DNA of 8,433 nt from an uncultured Leucobacter sp. (GTDB lineage: Bacteria > Actinomycetota > Actinomycetes > Actinomycetales > Microbacteriaceae), in assembly GCA_945952575.1 (NCBI GenBank), contig CAMFIY010000112.1, positions 1 through 8,433 of the forward strand. Direction: 5' to 3'. The notes beneath the pieces were generated by a model. That model saw only the letters and a list, made by a program, of their open reading frames with translations. It was not told the origin of the DNA and searched no databases. The position numbers were made by a program, and so were the translations under genes. This document shows, piece after piece, positions 6,057 to 8,433 of this stretch. The number at the start of each line of letters is the position of its first letter. The first letter of the stretch is position 1.

Positions 6057-7553
6057 ATGTATCGCAAGTTGAGCCTCATGGCACTGCTCCGGCGGCGCAC
6101 TCTGCGAAGCGAACGCGGCATTGCGCTGCCGATGGTGCTCCTGGTGTTCATCGTGGGGGTCGCGCTCATCACCGCATTCCTCGTCGCGATCACGGGCGCA
6201 TCTCGCGTCACGGTCACCAGTAGGGACACTGTGCGTGCGCAGGCCGCGGCCGAAGCCGGCATCGCAGATGTGCTTGGGAAGATCGCCGATCCGGCCACCA
6301 CGCTCTGCTCGCTCGCGTCCGCCGCGCTGACCGACCCGGCCAGCAAGGTGAACTACTCGGCGACCGTTGATTTCGGCACTCCGGGAAGTTTCACGGTGCC
6401 TGCGAGCTGGAGCACCGCCTGCCCGACCAAGAGCACGCTCCTGCGCATCGTCTCGACCGGCACTTTCGGGGCGGCGAAGCAGCGCATCGAGCGGATCCAC
6501 AAGCTCACCGCGACGCCCGCGGCGTCGATCGACTTCGATGACATCATTCTGAGCGAAGGGGCCTGGACCTTCGGCGGGAACACCGACCTTTCTGCTCTGG
6601 ACACCTCTCGCCCGGCGGATGTCCGTGTCACTACCGGCGACTTCAACTGCAATGCGAGCGGCACGATCAAGGGCAGCGTCTACGTCAAGAACGGCAATGC
6701 GACGCTGACCGGTGCCTGCTCGATCGCGGGCAACCTCGAGGTCTCCGGCAACCTGGTGCGCAACGGCAGCGGGACCGTCGGTGGCAACGCGGTCGTCCGC
6801 GGTACGGTCAATCTCAGCGGTGGTACGCTGCCGGCGATCAAGGGCTCGCTGACGCACGGCGGTGCGCTCACGGTGTCTTACGGCAACAAGTCGACCTGGG
6901 TCGGTGGCGCCATCAACCAGACGCCGGTCACGATCACGGCGCCCCCGGCCTGGCGGGATTTGAGCCTCTCGAGCTTCGTCGCCGCAGGCTTTACGAAGAA
7001 GACCTGGTCTGGCAGTTGTACGGCGAGCTATTCTCCGACGCACGGCATGGTGGCGACGATCGCCACCTACACCACACCCACGGTGATCGATGCGACGGCC
7101 TGTTCGACGCTGACCATCGAATCCAACGACAACATCAAGCTCGCGACGGACGTCGCCATCGTGGCGCCGAAGATGGTGCTCAAGGCTTTCACCTTCGGCT
7201 CGACCACCACGGCGAAGCACAACCTCTACGTCGTCTCGTCGGCAACCGTCAACACCGCGCAGATGGCGACGAGCTGCCCGACGAGCCGCGTCGACATCCA
7301 GGTCGCCGGAGTGAACTTCACCGACAAGAAGATCACCGGCCTGCTCTACGCCCAGTGCCGAGTACAGATGGACAACTGGGGGCCGTACTGGCTCGGCTCG
7401 ATCTACTCGCGTAATTTCTCCGGCACCCCGCTCCTGACCTTCGCGCCGATCACCGACCCGAACACGGTCGGTGGGGGATCCGGCACCCCATCGACCTCCG
7501 GAACGCTCACGCTGGAGGTCACGCCGGTCTCGGTGCGGAACGTCAAGGGCTGA
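6057..7553 (+). CDS. Large PilX/GspK-like minor pilin with a beta-solenoid-like domain, candidate tip adhesin
   Basis: 498 residues. The N-terminus has a basic leader ending SERG (G21), then IALPMVLLVFIVGVALITAFLVAI, a pilin-like hydrophobic helix with Met rather than Glu at mature +5. The stretch VRAQAAAEAGIADVLGKI (about 60-77) is typical of PilX-family N-termini. Residues 204-280 hold about four 18-20 residue repeats, each starting (I/V)xG (IKGSVYV, IAGNLEV, VGGNAVV, IKGSLTH), as in right-handed beta-solenoids such as bactofilins. A further Thr/Ser/Val-rich domain follows (about 300-470), then a short Gly/Ser/Thr linker and tail. Eight cysteines occur (84, 122, 198, 221, 321, 349, 407, 434), an even number that fits disulfides outside the cell. 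GGGAGAG (6047-6053) precedes the ATG. It ends 3 bases before pilD. Known parallels are GspK, which lacks Glu+5 and caps the tip, and minor pilins with grafted modules such as PilB and PilC of Streptococcus sanguinis. The ligand is unknown. It could instead be a structural cap. Confidence 0.8.
   Translation: MYRKLSLMALLRRRTLRSERGIALPMVLLVFIVGVALITAFLVAITGASRVTVTSRDTVRAQAAAEAGIADVLGKIADPATTLCSLASAALTDPASKVNYSATVDFGTPGSFTVPASWSTACPTKSTLLRIVSTGTFGAAKQRIERIHKLTATPAASIDFDDIILSEGAWTFGGNTDLSALDTSRPADVRVTTGDFNCNASGTIKGSVYVKNGNATLTGACSIAGNLEVSGNLVRNGSGTVGGNAVVRGTVNLSGGTLPAIKGSLTHGGALTVSYGNKSTWVGGAINQTPVTITAPPAWRDLSLSSFVAAGFTKKTWSGSCTASYSPTHGMVATIATYTTPTVIDATACSTLTIESNDNIKLATDVAIVAPKMVLKAFTFGSTTTAKHNLYVVSSATVNTAQMATSCPTSRVDIQVAGVNFTDKKITGLLYAQCRVQMDNWGPYWLGSIYSRNFSGTPLLTFAPITDPNTVGGGSGTPSTSGTLTLEVTPVSVRNVKG
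6666..6896 (+). repeat. Four protein-level tandem repeats of about 19 codons
   Basis: Units begin at I204, I223, V241 and I261 of the large minor pilin (lengths 19, 18, 20 and 20 residues). The shared pattern is (I/V)xG(S/N), then alternating hydrophobic residues and glycines. A partial fifth start (VGG, 281-283) follows. The repeats are clear in protein but diverged in DNA, so they are old rather than recent duplications. Confidence 0.6.
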
Positions 7554-7556
7554 TCG

Positions 7557-8417
7557 GTGGTATCTCTCGCAATACTGCTTCCCTGGCTCCTCGGCGCGAT
7601 CGGCGCGTTCGGATTACTCATCGGCTCGTTCCTCAACGTCGTCATCTGGCGGGTGCCACGGGGTGAATCCCTGCTGCCGAACAGCCGCTGCCCGAAGTGC
7701 GGAGCGGCGATCCGACCATGGCAGAACATTCCGGTGATCTCCTGGCTGGTCCTGCGAGGGCGCTGCGCGAGGTGCCGAGCGCCCATCAGCGTGCGGTATC
7801 CGATAGTCGAGCTCGGCACCGGCATCGCCTTCGCATTGGTGGCCTGGTGGCGGATCGAGCTTTCGGAACATTCGGGGACTGATCTTCTCGAGATGTCCGG
7901 GCTGCAGGCGACAGCATGGTGGCTCGGCCTCGCCGCGTACTTGTGGCTCACCGCGGCATCTATGGCGCTCGCGTTGATCGACCTGGAACTCAAGCGGCTG
8001 CCCGACGCGATCGTGTTGCCGAGCATCGGCGTGGTCGCGGGCCTCCTCTCGCTTTCCGCGCTGCTCGTCGGCGACTGGGCGGCGCTCGTCGGCACGGTCG
8101 GCGGCGGCGCGGCGATGTTCGCCTTCTATCTCCTGATCGCCCTGGTCTACCCCAGGGGCATCGGAGGAGGCGACGTGAAACTCGCTCCGGTGCTCGGCGC
8201 CGGCCTCGGCTTCGTCTCCTGGGGTGCTCTCGCGGTCGGCGCATTCACCGGATTTCTGATCGGTGCGTTCGCCGGGCTCGCGCTCATGGCTGTGCGCCGC
8301 GCGACCATGAAGACGGGATTGCCGTTCGGGCCGTCGATGATCGTCGGGGCCTGGATCGGACTGGTCTGGGGCGACCCGATCATGGTCGACTATCTGCGCC
8401 TGTTCGGGCTGGCCTGA
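7557..8417 (+). CDS. pilD: Prepilin peptidase / N-methyltransferase PilD
   Basis: A membrane-embedded aspartic protease that cleaves prepilin leaders after Gly and methylates the new N-terminus. Its 286 residues are the full-length two-domain form. Near the N-terminus GSFLNVVIWRVPRGES is the family signature. The cytoplasmic methyltransferase domain has two zinc-type pairs, C45/C48 (CPKCG) and C70/C73 (CARC), and the PISVRYPIVELGTG block. The peptidase domain has IDLELKRLPD (D142, D150) and GGGDVKL (D206), the GxGD-type aspartate site. About seven to eight hydrophobic segments are visible. The start is GTG, 3 bases after the preceding stop, with AAGGG (7545-7549) inside the upstream gene as a plausible ribosome binding site. 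It is expected to process all four prepilins encoded just upstream. Confidence 0.95.
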   Translation: MVSLAILLPWLLGAIGAFGLLIGSFLNVVIWRVPRGESLLPNSRCPKCGAAIRPWQNIPVISWLVLRGRCARCRAPISVRYPIVELGTGIAFALVAWWRIELSEHSGTDLLEMSGLQATAWWLGLAAYLWLTAASMALALIDLELKRLPDAIVLPSIGVVAGLLSLSALLVGDWAALVGTVGGGAAMFAFYLLIALVYPRGIGGGDVKLAPVLGAGLGFVSWGALAVGAFTGFLIGAFAGLALMAVRRATMKTGLPFGPSMIVGAWIGLVWGDPIMVDYLRLFGLA

Positions 8418-8433
8418 GCGGGCGGTATCTGGC
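8418..8433. other. Right edge, nothing recognisable
   Basis: Sixteen bases after the pilD stop. No feature can be assigned. Whether the pilus locus continues, for example with PilM/N/O-type genes, cannot be seen. Confidence 0.9.

Noticed and set aside
6042..7220. Long minus-strand frame over the large minor pilin (392 codons)
   Set aside because: Arg- and Asp-rich shadow of a gene whose plus-strand product has a clear pilin-type N-terminus.
1..8433. CRISPR array, tRNA, rRNA, insertion sequence or defence system
   Set aside because: No regular short DNA repeats with spacers, no tRNA-like or rRNA-like sequence, no transposase and no terminal inverted repeats were seen.

Overview
The window is a compact type IV pilus (T4P) locus, all on the + strand, from a GC-rich Gram-positive bacterium. 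Strong G/C bias at third codon positions, a GTG start, strong purine-rich ribosome binding sites and the style of the argB fragment at the left edge suggest an actinobacterium, possibly Microbacteriaceae. That placement is an inference from style, not from a database match.

Layout: the 3' end of an argB-like gene (3-164); pilB, the assembly ATPase (249-1910); pilT, the retraction-type ATPase (2018-3190); pilC, the inner-membrane platform (3193-4437); a structured 151-base untranslated leader; the major prepilin (4589-4972); a strong hairpin (4993-5024); three minor-pilin-type genes (5064-5462, 5459-6016, 6057-7553); and pilD, the prepilin peptidase (7557-8417). Only short gaps lie between genes, the longest being the pilin leader.

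How they work together: PilD would cut and N-methylate the four prepilins. PilB would drive their extraction from the membrane through PilC, and PilT would power retraction. The trio after the major pilin goes small, medium, then large. Only the large one lacks Glu at mature position +5, which parallels the GspI/GspJ/GspK tip trio of type II secretion. The large protein (498 aa) carries about four tandem 19-residue glycine/valine-rich repeats that look like a beta-solenoid, plus eight cysteines, and is the best candidate here for a pilus-tip adhesin or effector. No PilM, PilN, PilO, PilP or PilQ is in the window. An outer-membrane secretin is not expected in a Gram-positive cell, and alignment-complex genes may lie downstream.

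Points worth a second look are the large tip-type protein, the competing hairpins in the pilin leader, the hairpin between major and minor pilins, the altered conserved residues in the argB end, a cluster of unusual codons in pilC, the extended PilT tail and a recurring TAGA-type element upstream of several genes. The core machinery is a recognisable T4P system. The tip module is the part most likely to be undescribed.
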